The notes beneath the pieces are model-generated. The model saw only the letters and a program-made list of their open reading frames with translations, had not been told where the DNA came from and did not search any database. Position numbers and translations under genes: made by a program. From Helopsaltes ochotensis (lineage: Eukaryota > Chordata > Aves > Passeriformes > Locustellidae), in the NCBI GenBank assembly GCA_013400155.1, contig VXBM01000219.1, positions 958,468-1,022,467 of the forward strand: 64,000 nt of DNA, given 5' to 3'. Position 1 is the first letter of the stretch. Each line of letters opens with the position of its first letter. This document shows, piece by piece, positions 35,889 through 48,121 of this stretch.

Positions 35889-38800
35889 GCAGATTACAGT
35901 GCAGGAGCCATGGGATTTGAAACTCAATAGAAGAGCCTCTTACATGAGGCGGACGAGTGGGTTGTTTTATAGAGGTTCATCTGATGCAATGCAACATTGA
36001 TACAACATAAGAATGAATGAAGTGGATGTTTTTAAACTCAGCTCTCTGGTTGTCACTGATGAAGAAAAGTTTCTGCACAAAAGAGAAAAGTCAGCATAAT
36101 CACCATTGCACCTAAAACCTGCAAACCCACAGAGAATAACTGAAAAATATTTGAGCGTGTTATTCTTGAAAAAAAAGAAAACTTATTGGGCTGTCTGAAA
36201 ATAATTTTGATAAGAGTTGTTTTGGAAGTGCCTGGTTTTTCCATTAGTTTTCCATTAATTCTGATAACATATGCCTTTATGAGTTTGTATTATTGAGCTG
36301 CAGAGAGAACTGCATGCTTTACAAAGATGCATAATGATGTGTATGAAAGAATATAAAAAGAAGTTGAAAACATGCAAATTATTAAAGCTGGTGAGTCATT
36401 CTGGTCATTTTAGGAAGGTAACAGGCACAGCTCAGATAAGAAATTGCAAGATCCTAAGCTAACAGGCAAAGAAAAGCTGAAGACAAAAATGAGCCCAGTA
36501 AATTGTGCTTCTTGTGACAAATGCCACAAGCTGAAGAGATGCTTTGTACTCGAAAAAGTGAAGCAAATGCATTAACAGCTTACAGTTAATGACAATTTAT
36601 GCTCACAGCATGGACAAAGAATGCCAGTGGTGCTGCTGCAGATAAGGAAACTCAGGGGAGTAATGGACAGTTTTGGGCAAAGTAGGAGATCAGTATTCAA
36701 GTCACCACAATCCCAAAAAATATTAATACAGTAGCAGAAACAGTGATAGTGCCAGATAAGTGGGAAAAACTGAATATTTGGCTTCCATTCAGACTTATTA
36801 CAGTTGGCCTCACTGAGGAAGCATTTGAAACAAATGCATGGGGTAAATAACAAATGTTTTGAAGTTGGAGCTCCTAAGACTGCATAGAATAAAATGTATA
36901 ATTCATTAAAATACGCAACTTTTTGGAAAGCTGGGAACTTCGGAACTCAAGCAACAAAAGAAAATACCAGAAATGTGTTAGGATTTAGGGAAGCTTTCTA
37001 AAGAGAACAGAATAGAAAAGGAGAAACCTATTTGTAAAACCCTTGAAAAATTCTAGACTCTCAGAAAAAAAGAAAAAAAAAATCGAGGCCACTTCCCTCA
37101 AAATCACAGAAGGAAGAGAACCAATAGAGATGACATTACATATCAGTCATTGCAGACAAAAGAATTAATAATAATGTGAATGGTTTAATATTCTTAAATG
37201 TCTTCATATGGCAAAATTGTCCCTACATGATGGCAAATACAAAGGCTGTTAATCATAGAAAGATAGACTAGGAAGCCCCTCAATTCCTACAGTCTGTCTA
37301 CACAGGAACAAATAAATTCTGCTCTGGCAGGATTGTTGTGTGTCAGGTTCAATTTTTGCTGGTTTACATTGACTAATGCTTGAGAGGTGGTTCTGTCCTG
37401 TTAATTCCACCACTACCAATAGCTTGCAGACCTCCAGCTGAAATTCTAGGTGTTTAATCCGGCTTTCATCATTGTGCACTATGCAAATTCTCATTACTGA
37501 AGTCTGCAGAACTATCTCCCACTCCTCACTGTAACTTGCTTTGATGCTGTTAGTACTGAATACAAAACCTGCAAGAAATAGCAGCCTCTGTGCTACTTTA
37601 GACAGACACCGTGTTTTAGTTTCCTCAGGGCACCAGAGGAACGGTTGATTGCAATTGCATTGGCAGATGCCTTTCCTTCTCTGCTTTGAGGCTTTTCTTG
37701 TTTTGTGGCTACGGCTCAGCGAAGTGAGAGGAATGCCTTCCTCAACATGCACAGTTTTCCAGTGGCTCAGATAAAGCCAGTGAGCAAACATGCACTTCAG
37801 GGGAAAGAGTGTCTTTACAAATATATGTCAGTTTTTGTTCTCTTTCATGTGCAGAAACCAAACATGAAGTGACAGATTGGCTAGACATTCAAAATGTGCT
37901 GATTTTCTCTACAACCTGAAACAGCAGAGCCGGTCAGGAAGAAGGCCACCCCCATCAGTTGTAACAGGAGCACTACAGAGCTAGTGCACAGCATGTTTAT
38001 TCATACACCTTTCTTTAATGTAATGCAACGTAAAATACACTGAATTTTGTAAGTTGTTTTCTTTCCTTAGGGTCAAAAAGTTTTTTACATTCATCAAGTA
38101 CTTCAACAAACTAAAAGGCAACTTTCTCTGGAGTAGGACCTGAAAGCTAATTAGGGCAGGTAGCAAACAAAACTTCTGTATCCAGATGAAGCTGAGGAGT
38201 CCTTCAGGATTTAAAAACTTCTTTGGAGTGGTGTGTTCATGTGCGCATAAAAAAACTTATCTAAACAAAGACACATTTTAGTGTTAAAAAACCCTGTTGA
38301 TTATGGGAAAAAAGAAATTATTAGGGTGTTCCTAAACATCCCTAGATTCTGCTAAGTTCTAGCTGTGTAGCGGGCAGGTTAGTTCCCTAACGCCTCTACA
38401 ATCAAGGCATACCTCATTAACCTGCATAAACTATTAAGAAGCAGCAGAAAAGAAGAGCCCCAAGGCTTATTGTCCTTCAATTATTACAGCTTTCCTGCTA
38501 AAAGGAAAATTAGAAAGATGAAAATGCAATTAAAGCCCTAACCACACTAGAAGCTGAACCCTTTACTTTGAATTTTTCCATAATTTTGTTATTCAGTCAA
38601 TATGGTGCATATCAAATTAACCCTGAAGAGACTACTCATTCTCTGTCTGAAGACTAGAAAACCTTGCACTACCCAGATTTCCATTTTCCTGCCTCTTTAT
38701 ATTTCACTTCCCACCTGTTATGGCCAGTATTAATGGACAAGAGAGGTGGGACTAGGGTGGGACTGAGGAAGGTTTGGGAAATATCAGTGGCAGTAATGGA

Positions 38801-39307
38801 AGGTCTGGGTCTGTGTTCTTATGCTCACAGAGCAGGAGTAATCAGGTAGTAACAGCCCTCAAGGCCAGCCTTCTATGAAACATTTCAGTAGTTGTTGTGA
38901 AGTGTGGTGAAATACTTTTTTGGTTTTGGGGAACTGGATAATGTTTGAAACTTATGTTTACACTGATTGATCCTCTGTGTGCTCTGATGAGAACTCCCTC
39001 TCCTAGATATCCTGAAGTATGTTATCTGTTGAGTTTTCACTTGGACTGTTTGTCCCATATAGGCAGATCATAAAATAGGCATTTACAGGTGTTTACACCT
39101 GAGACTGTAGAGAGTAACAGAGTGCCAGAATTTGGGGCCAGAAAAATTTTGCTGCTAAGATCAGGCTGAAACTATAATCTGTTTTGTTTAAGCAAGGTAA
39201 AAGTGGATTAAACAACATATGATACTGCATACAAGCTGCATAATTTCTTTGTCAATGTTGTATTCACAGCTAATCTACTTTCCAATCACCCCACCCTTTC
39301 AAATGTT
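35889..39307. other. Unassigned non-coding DNA
   Basis: No gene is recognised. The stretch contains the second-longest open frame in the window (minus strand, 37249-37791, 180 codons), without a recognisable domain. An A-rich run lies at about 37065-37082, and a block near 36300-36420 contains an octamer-type ATGCAAAT (at about 36373). Confidence 0.5.
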
Positions 39308-39545
39308 TCATAGAATCACAGAACATGCTGATTCTATGCTGAGTTGAAAGGCGCACATCAAGATCATGGAGCCCAGCTCCTGGCCCTGTACAGGACACCA
39401 TGTGCCTGAGAGCATTGTCCAAACACCTCTTGAATTCTGTCAGGCTGGCGCTGTGACCACTTCCCTGGAGAGCCTGTGCCAGTGCCCAACCACCCTCTGG
39501 GTGAAGAATCTTTCCTGATATTCAACTTGTTTGGCATCATGAGAA
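39308..39545 (-). mobile_element. CR1 LINE 3' end, 5'-truncated
   Basis: On the plus strand the piece starts with the inverted CR1 tail (catagaatcacagaa). It continues with 'gagttgaaaggcgcacatcaagatcatggagcccagctcctggccctgtacaggacacc' in short blocks, then 'ctctgtcaggctggcgctgtgacc' and 'accaccctctgggtgaagaat', an order I recognise from a CR1 subfamily 3' end. The element therefore lies on the minus strand. It is about 240 bp long and contains only the end of ORF2 and the 3' UTR. A short duplicated 'gattctatgctgag' segment follows the tail. Confidence 0.92.
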
Positions 39546-42267
39546 CAAAAGTTTTAAAGGGAATGTTTGTATATCATTATGCAGTTGGGGTTTTTGGGGT
39601 TTGCTCTCTGGTTGTTTTTTCTTTAAGCAAGTTCTTTTAAGATTTCTAGCAAATATTTTGCATCAAGCAAACCTTTGCCGAAGATCTAGTAGCACGTTTT
39701 TTCCCCTGAAAAAAATGTCAAGAAAATCTTAAAAAATTTCAAAACTTACCTGAAATACCTATATTATGGCACAGAAGAGAATTAAATTATTTTTCACTGC
39801 ATGAATTTAGCTTAATACACTACCAAAACAGCAATAATCTGTTGTAACATTGAAGTTGAAAAAAAACTGAGGAAATCATTAGTAGCATTAAAAAAGCAAA
39901 TCCTTCTTGCTTATGCGGTCTAGTGATTAGAATATCAGACGAATAAAAATTGGAAAATTATTCTTTAAATTACCCATATTGTTTAATGTATCATCCAGTA
40001 TTTCTTAAATAATCCCAGTGGTTAGCTGATGTCTTTTCTCTGGGGACATTGCTTCACATCTAGAAGCTTTCATTGTCAGGAAGTATTCTTTGGATATTTA
40101 ATCACAGTTTTTCTCTACCTAATGAAGTCATTTTTGCGAACGCTTCCAATCTGGACAAAAGGAACTTAAACTAGCAGCTTGATTCCATCATTTGCTAATT
40201 GGACTAACCTTTAAGGAGACTGCTTGTTTGTTTTCAGTTTCACCCACCATTTGTGTCTTTACTTGTGCAGATGTAATTCAGTACTCAGCTGTAAATTGTG
40301 GGAAGTACGTGGATTTTTCTGAGAATGAGTCAATGGTTTATCATCTTTTCCTCTTAGCATGTATGACTGTGTCATTGTGGTGCTGCCAATCATATTTGCC
40401 TTCCAAAGTGCTGCTTGCACTACAGAAGCAGCTCATGGCTGAAATAGCTTAATTAGTCAAAGATATTCGAGGTAATGCTTGCAAAGGGTCTAACTGTGCT
40501 CTTCTGGGAGGAAAAGGAAAAGGAGGAATTGGAAACCAGTAGCTCCACTGCTGTTATTGGGTGTATTTTATTTTGTCTCTGTAGCTCCATCACACTCTGC
40601 CCAGCTGCTGAGGTTCTGTTTCAGTCATTGCTGACATGGATGCAACGTGGTTTTCAGCATTTGGTATAAAGAGCATCATTCCAGCAGTGCCTCACATAAA
40701 TGTTTGCACAGATCTTGAAATGCCTGATATACCAACTGGGAATCTGGCATAAAAAGTGCATATTTTAATTTGAAGCAGATGAAGTTAACTCTGTGCCATG
40801 TCTACAGAGCCACTTCAGAGCCCTGTTCAATGAAGCATCAGTGTTACTGCCACCATTCGTTGAAAGAGCTGTGTGCTTTGTTGTGGTATTTTATTATGTA
40901 TTTTTCCAAACTAAAGAATGGGACATATCATACCCTGCACAGCAAGTTCTGGTGATGTGTTTAAAACCAAAAATGAAGATGATGTTTACCACTTTCTAAC
41001 ACTTAATTTAAAAGATTTCTGATCAGTACTTCTCAACTTTTCTGCAGGCATATACTCCAATACTGGTTACAATAAATGAAAAACTTATGAACTAGATAGA
41101 AGTTTGTGAAGTCAAAAAATCTTGCTTATTGTGCTTTAGACTTTGGAGATTGTGTGGTTCCAGTGACTGAGGAACCCTGATTTCATCTTATTGTCTTTAT
41201 GGCATTGCTAATATTTCTGAGAAACCTTAACTGAATTGTCTAAGCCTGAGATGTATTAGAGTACAGGATTAAGGCATGGAAATTTACTTTTCAGTTGCTG
41301 ATCTTAACTGAGTCCTGCAGCACTGCGGGATTTGTATCTGTGATCTTGATTCTTCACTCCTTACTGCATGAAAGCAGTTTTTGAGAATCTCTACAGACAA
41401 GAAATTTGTGTTGATTTGGATTCCCTTTCTTGTGTGATGCATTCCCTCTGAGGGTCATTTGGCATCAATATGTTTTCTCCTTCTTATGAGATGCACTTGC
41501 AGACCACTTTCTATCTCCACGTGTTGGTAGACTGTTTTGAAGAGAAGAAGAGGAAGGGGGAAGTCTGTTGCATCTTATGGCCATTTTTTCATTTTGTTAA
41601 GCTGTAGGGTGATGTCTTCATGCAGACAAAACTCTGATAGTTGCTAGTTGATAGTTGCTAGAATAGTTTTTTTGCAGTAAATTTGTAATAAATATATGTA
41701 ATTAGCAAGGAGCTCTGCTGTAATATGGAGGTACATAATGTATGTCAGTTATCATAAGAGATCATGTCAAACAAAACATAACACGAATAGAATCTACATT
41801 TCAAAATAAGGACTAATTTTGTCTATCTAATTAGAGGCAAGGGTGACCCCATGCAAAGAAGAATGGTATCTGATTACATCCATAAATGTCAGATATAACA
41901 TGTTAGGGTATTAATTTTCTGTCAGATTTTCTATATTCAGGAAGGTGGATGATATTGCAAGAACATTTAGGTGAAAAATGCTTATGCCTATCCATCCAGC
42001 AGTTCAGGTATCTTTCAAGTGTTCTAAAGAATCTGATTTACTGTTAATTAGAAGGCAGCATTCTTCTAGAGCTTAACAATCCTGTGCCCTATTTATAACT
42101 GTTTCCATTTTTTTAACCAATGTTTTTTGTAATTTTCCCTGATAAATTTCTCCAGAGAAATTTTACAGAGAATTCTCATTAATGTTTAGAATGGTCTTAT
42201 GTATGTTGACTATTTCCAAAGCCTTTGGTTACTGTCTTGCACACCAATGATTTACAATATTATAAAT
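39546..42267. other. Unassigned non-coding DNA
   Basis: A short G/T run lies at 39584-39625. A 13-bp unit (tgatagttgctag) occurs twice with period 14 at 41635-41661. No gene or transposon is recognised. Confidence 0.5.
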
Positions 42268-42294
42268 AAATAAAGGCTTAAAGAGCCTTTATTT
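42268..42294. repeat. Perfect 11-bp inverted repeat (hairpin)
   Basis: The left arm 42268-42278 (aaataaaggct) pairs exactly with the right arm 42284-42294; the loop is taaag. No function is evident. Confidence 0.9.
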
Positions 42295-45200
42295 GAGTGA
42301 ATGTTGTTCTGAAACTTGGAAATGGACACCAAACGTGCCTGTTGCAAATGCTATTCTGAAGAAACTTAATCACCTGGAATTCTGGATTGAGTGTAAAAGC
42401 ATAGAGTGCCTTTGAGCATCCCTTGATTACAGCAGTATTCTGTCCCTATGTGCTGGGAATAAGCAACAGGTGCAATGTGCTAAACTTGTTGAACTTGTCT
42501 GTATAAAACCTCATAGCTTTTGCAATTAAATACAGTGGCAAAGCAAATGGTCTTTGTTGCTATATACTGGTGATTGCTGGTGACTTCTAGCGGTTTGTGA
42601 ACAATTGATGTTAGTAATTAATAATGAATAACAAACAGCAATTAATTTCTGGTGACAATCAAGGACGATCTACCCTTGATTTACTGCTGAACTGGGGTCC
42701 ATAATTGCTTGAAACCATTTTACAAATGATCAGTTTTTGGAAACGTTCTGGAGGTTTGTTTCAATGATAGGTGGTTGTTGCCATACACTGATCAACTGCC
42801 AGAGTCACTGTACCTGTGCAAAATACTGGCTAATAAGCCTGAGTGCAGAGCTGGATAGAAGGTCAAAGGTCAAAAGGGCAGAAAAGTAGCCACAGCACAG
42901 CTGTGGACTTTGTGGAGGCCTCTGTCAAGCAATGACAGGCTTCCTGCTGATTATATAAGGAGAAGGAGTCAGGACGGATGGGGAGGCATTAACTGCCAGG
43001 GAGTGGAAGGGTATCATCTTCCTCAAAAGCAAAACAAAAAACCCAGTAAAAATCATTCACCCTTAACAACCTCTTTACTCTTGGCGGTAAAAGCAGTGAG
43101 TACCCTCTTGCCAAGAACCAATTTCTGCCTCCTTCCTTTGCCCTTTTCATGTGCTTACTTCAGGGTGACAAACTTCGAATTTTCTTGTGTAGGTTCTTCC
43201 TACTATTAGAGCAGCTTGGAGTATGCTCTGATCAGGCACAGGTGTGGCCTCATTGTTAAAGCTTTGTGCATGCATATTGTCAGCTCCCCTAATATAAACC
43301 AAATACTGCAGCCATGAGGTAGGAAGGGGGTGAAATCTAGCACTGGTGTGACTTCAAATGAAAACTCAGCACGAGAACCTTTTTGGGGTTTGCAAGTGCC
43401 AGGCCATGAGAATAGCAGGATGAGAATGACAGGGAACATGGCCAAAACATCTCTGGGAAAACACTGCCACAGCAGCTGAGGTGAAAGGCTTCGAAGCTGT
43501 AAGTGAGAGGCAAGCTACAGAACTGCAGATAAATGACCTTTACCGTTTTAAAAGCTGAGGTATCTAAGGGACTGTAAACAAAGTTAAGTTTTATGTTTTA
43601 GGACTATCTCTTCATTGTGACTGCTTACTACCTCTGTCAGAGCAGCCAAAATATGCTTGACTGACCAGCATTTGAGAACAAAGCATTCCAATTACTCTTT
43701 GTATTCTTATTGTTATTTCCGGAGTGCATATCCCATAGTTCTCTGAGATTTTTTTGAGTACTTTTTTTTTTCTCTCATCTGTTGTGAACTGGCTTTTCAG
43801 TAGGGAAAAGATTCAGAAAGACACTGAATGTCTATCAGAATTTCAAGGGTATTTTGCATGCTTCTTTTATTCCAGAGCAGGTAGATAACAGCTAAAGTTA
43901 AAAAGAAGCACAACAAAGACCCACTTTCTAATCCTCCTACATATCTGACAAGCCATCTAGAGATTGAAGTACTTTCAAACTTGAATATTGGGATGGCTGA
44001 AATCCAGGGATAGTTGAAAATAAGATCAGCAGACAAGATATACCTTATACCTCCCTTCTTAAATTAAACATGGTATATGAAAGTGTTCAACTCAAAATAG
44101 AATTTGGATAAGATTTAGCCATCTAAGTTCAAGATCTGGAATCCACAGCCCATATCTAAAAGCTTAAATAGCTGAGAACTTGTTGATTTCCAAGTTTTCG
44201 ATCACTAAGGTTTTTTTTCAAATAGTTTCAATGTTACAAAAACAACAACAACAAAGGCAGTGGCTCAGAGATCTTATATTCAATTTGCAATTGAGAACAT
44301 GTCCTGATGTGTTTCCTTTTGAGGGGAGGGAGCCTGTCATAGAGGGGCATTACTTTGACACTTCTTAATAGAACATGTGCTGAAACCTGCCCAAACAGCA
44401 GCAGACTCAGAAGCTGGACACAGCACTTTTAAGGATTCAGTCACCAAAACAACACAAAGATTTGATCATTCACAGCCCATAATCTGTTGCCCAAAGACTT
44501 AGAAGGACAGAAGTGGGCTGTCTGGCTTCCATAGACATTTTGCTTCTCAGTGAATCCATTAGTGTTCAGATCACTAAAATGTAGACAATAACTTTGCTGT
44601 CATTCTACTCTCTGGGGAGAAATAATCACTAGTGACAGACTGTTTGCAGGTTATCAATTCAGAACTTTTGAAATACAGTTTCAAGCATCTCATTCTTTGC
44701 AATCAGCATATACAACAGAATGTAGCTATATACCAAAGCTGTATTTATATGCAAATATTCATGGTTCTCATCTTGAAGAAACAAGAGAACTTCTTTTCAA
44801 GGTCCAAAAAATCTGAATTTTCATACAGTCATATCTTTCAAAATTGCTATGCTACTTGTTTGATAAAGGAAGGTTATCCTTTGAAGAGTTCTGAAGTAAC
44901 ATATATGTTTGTTTGGAGGATATCATCATCTGAATGTCTTGGAAAAATTTTCCAGACTTAGAGGCGCAAATCAGATGCAGACAGGAATTCTGTAAAAATG
45001 TTTATGTAAAACTGTTAGTCTATCTACGGTTGATGTCAAGCCAGATGTGGGAGTTGGGAAGTTTCTGGGCTGATTACACTTCAAAGCAAAAATAGTAACT
45101 TAGGAAGAATTTAATAATTGTTTCAATGAGGATCTTATTTTCAGATTTAGAATACAGTTTATTTCAACCTTCTTTATCGTTGCCAAGTGTCTCATCTTGT

Positions 45201-47449
45201 AATTTTCATCCTACCAGACATTATCACACTGTGCCTGCACCTTTTGCTGAATCTGAATTGCACATGGAAAGAAACCTGCTAGGAGAGCTTATGGAAGGAA
45301 AACATGAGTAGGAAATTAAGTTCCAAAGAGTAAAGATACAAATTCATAGACAGGAATCCTTACAGGAAATTGTCTTTTGGTGGATCGAAGTGAAGAGTAG
45401 AGAAAATTGTGAAACCCTGGATAGGGGAGGAAAAGGAAGCAGGTCACTATCAGGGTTGCAAGTGTGACAGTTGGACTGAAATTCAAGTAAGGACAACAGC
45501 ATTTCCTACCCTGTTTCCTTTGCCTAAGTTCAGAATTCCATTGGATCAAACGTAATTTCTGGTCAAGAAGCGGCAATTAGTTCCCTATGGAGACTGAATC
45601 CCGAAAAATCAGACTGTCAAAGGTAATGGGTATTTTTCCTTTCCCTAGTCCTTTGGCTGTGCTAATAATCTAACATCTAATTAGAATCTATAATCTGATA
45701 AATATCAATCTTTCACCAGTCATCCTCTCTACCTACTTTCCTCAATCAGTTTCACTCCATTCTTGCTATGAATTTGAAAAACTACTAGCTTCTCTTTCAG
45801 CACAATGTAGTTGGTGACCTATGTCTTTATTGATGTTACCAAGATCCATTACACACCTATGGTAAGGTGTGTAAGGAGGTTGCTTGAACACCAGACAAAA
45901 CAAAAGCTTTGTTATTTTCTCTCTTTGCACAGCATAGCCATTTTGGAAGACCCCATTGTTTCATGTCCTTCGGATAAAGAGGGGATAGCAAAAAACTTCT
46001 CTAGTGCGTCATTGCTCCTTTAGTCACTCTTTCTTTCTTTGTGCTCTATCTCCAAATAATTAACTTACTTTTACAGCTTGATTTGTGTGAACTTTACATT
46101 TTACAGCATCTGGAATCTTTTATTGTCTTTATAGAAAAAGCTGTCTCCTCTTCTGCTTTCCTGAAAATTATTTTTAAAGTATTGTTTTAGTCCCATTTCC
46201 TCTCTGTATCAGGGGATGTATCCTGTGATTCGATCTTTTTCTAATCAATTTAATCTGTTCTACTTTGGCACGATTTTTAAAATGTGCCAGCTAGGTTCTC
46301 TAAGCAATGTTGCTGCCTATTTATTTAAAATAGTAAACCCATGGGAAAACGTATTTGAGCAATTTGATTTAATATAAATTTAATATCTCCAAGCAGGATA
46401 ATTTACAAAACAATCTCTAGAGGTGCATAAGCAAAACTTATTAATCATAACCACATCAGGGTACAAAACTGCAGTACAAATATTTGCACTTCTGTCACAG
46501 CCACTTATCTGATCTATGCCAAATGCTGACAGATTTTAAAGACAATCACATTAAGCATTAATCAAGCTTGAAAGATGCAGCTGAGTAACAGCATACTAAA
46601 GAGACATCCAAATCTGAAGACAACTGCACACTCCATATACTCAGCCTCCTATTACCCTGAAAAATGTTTAAAATCTGCTTCAGTCCCATGCTGTTGCCTT
46701 CAGTCTTTTTTGCATCTCTTTCTGATGTGTTTTCCCAAAGCTTCTAATATCCCACTCCCTGAAAAATGATTAAATACACAGAACAAGGCTTCTGTCTCAA
46801 TGGTTTCACTTCACTTAAGAAGAGTAGCAGTACAAACCGGCTGGACATGTTTTATTTAAACATTTCTCTGCTCCTGTGTACAACACTGATCATATTTCCA
46901 CCTACGTATTCTCCCATGGTAGCATTTTTTTTTCTTTCTGTGCCTCCATAGCCTCTCTTCTCCATTCTTAATGTTCTATTTTTTTCTTCCATAGCATCTA
47001 TTAGACAGAACAATTTTATATAAGCTCTGCTGCTACACAAATTCTTCAAGTCTCTGTTTAATATTTTTTCATGATGCCTTCCCACATTATTTCCAGTGAT
47101 TTCACCCCAACTCACGTTGTGTCTGTAAAATTGCTTGAATTTCTATTTCTCTTGGACCAGTCTTGTTTGCAAAGCAATCAGCAGGTGCTGCTTTACCCCC
47201 CTACCAGCTGTATTGTCTCAATTACTGCGCGTGTTCTGCTACATCAGAACACTGTTACTGAAGACTGCACTGGGGCAGCCTTCTGTGCTGCTCCCTCAGG
47301 CTCTGTCTGGGCCTGGATCCCACAAAGATCTGTTGCCAGTATCCATTCTGACAGACTTTGGCCTGCTTGAATGCCTCCATCATGCAGAAAGGCTTTTCAA
47401 ATGCTGAGGCCTGAGTCCATGGACGTGCTTTTTGCCATAACACCCAGAT
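42295..47449. other. Unassigned DNA with a homeodomain-motif block near 42.6 kb
   Basis: No gene is recognised. Around 42560-42720 the sequence is rich in AATTA motifs and contains acaattgatgttagtaatta (42601-42620), nearly identical to a site at 17943. (AAC)n units lie near 44238. A GC-richer patch at 47130-47440 is open in two frames but unrecognised. Confidence 0.45.
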
Positions 47450-47476
47450 GCTATTTCCTTTGAGAAAGGAAATAGC
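47450..47476. repeat. Perfect 12-bp inverted repeat (hairpin)
   Basis: The left arm 47450-47461 (gctatttccttt) is the exact reverse complement of 47465-47476, with a 3-nt loop (gag). The tight loop fits a short-range template-switch event. Confidence 0.92.
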
Positions 47477-47543
47477 CATTGAAAGACATGGCACAAGACA
47501 CTGGTTAGGATTTTGTGTGTGTCTATAAGTGAAACAGAGTTTA

Positions 47544-48121
47544 AAATCATAGAATTATTTGGTTTGGAAAAGACCTTTAAGGTCATCCATCCCAACCGTT
47601 AGCACAGCTCTGTTCACCACTGAACCAGTCCCTAAGTGTCACATCTACACATCTTTTAAATATCCCCAGGGACTGTAATATTTTTTCAACTGCTTTCCCT
47701 GGGCAGCCTGTTCCAAAGCTTGAAAACCCTTTAGGTGAAGAACTTTTTCCTACTATCCAATCTAAAACTCCTCTAGCATAACTTGAGGCCACTTCCTCTA
47801 GTCCTGTCACTTCTTACCTGGGAGAAGAGACTGATCCCCACCTGGCTCCACTCTCCGTTCAGGGAGTTGTAGGGACTGATAAGGTTTCCTTTGAGCCTCC
47901 TTTCTCCAGGCTAAACAAGCACAGCTCCCTCAGCTTCTCCTCAAAGGACTTGTGCTCCAGACCCTTCACCAGCTCCCTTGCCTTTCTCTGGAATTCCAGT
48001 CCCTCAATGTCCTTTCTTGTAGTGAGGGGCTGAGAACTGAACGCAGGATTTGAGATGTAGTCACACAAGGGCTGAATACAGGGGGACAGTCACTTCTCTA
48101 GTTCCTCTGGACACACATTTA
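47544..48121 (-). mobile_element. CR1 LINE 3' end with decayed ORF2 C-terminus
   Basis: This is a minus-strand, 5'-truncated CR1 copy of about 580 bp. The plus strand opens with the inverted tail (aaaatcatagaatt), then the 3' UTR and coding blocks in reverse order. On the minus strand, 48068-47859 translates to 'RKDIEGLEFQRKARELVKGL' followed by 'EHKSFEEKLRELCLFSLEKG', the recognisable C-terminal part of CR1 ORF2. Downstream, 47650-47590 gives 'FKRCVDVTLRDWFS'-type sequence. The frame is broken between the two blocks. The subfamily differs from the copy at 23460, as shown by its different 3' UTR. It is non-functional. Confidence 0.95.

Noticed and set aside
37252..37320. CR1-tail-like text (aatcatagaaagatagac)
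   Set aside because: The similarity stops after the tail-like bases; too weak to call.
37249..37791. 180-codon open frame on the minus strand
   Set aside because: No family resemblance, no repeats or motifs, and no plausible exon structure. A protein search and a codon-conservation test would be decisive; without them I do not call a gene.
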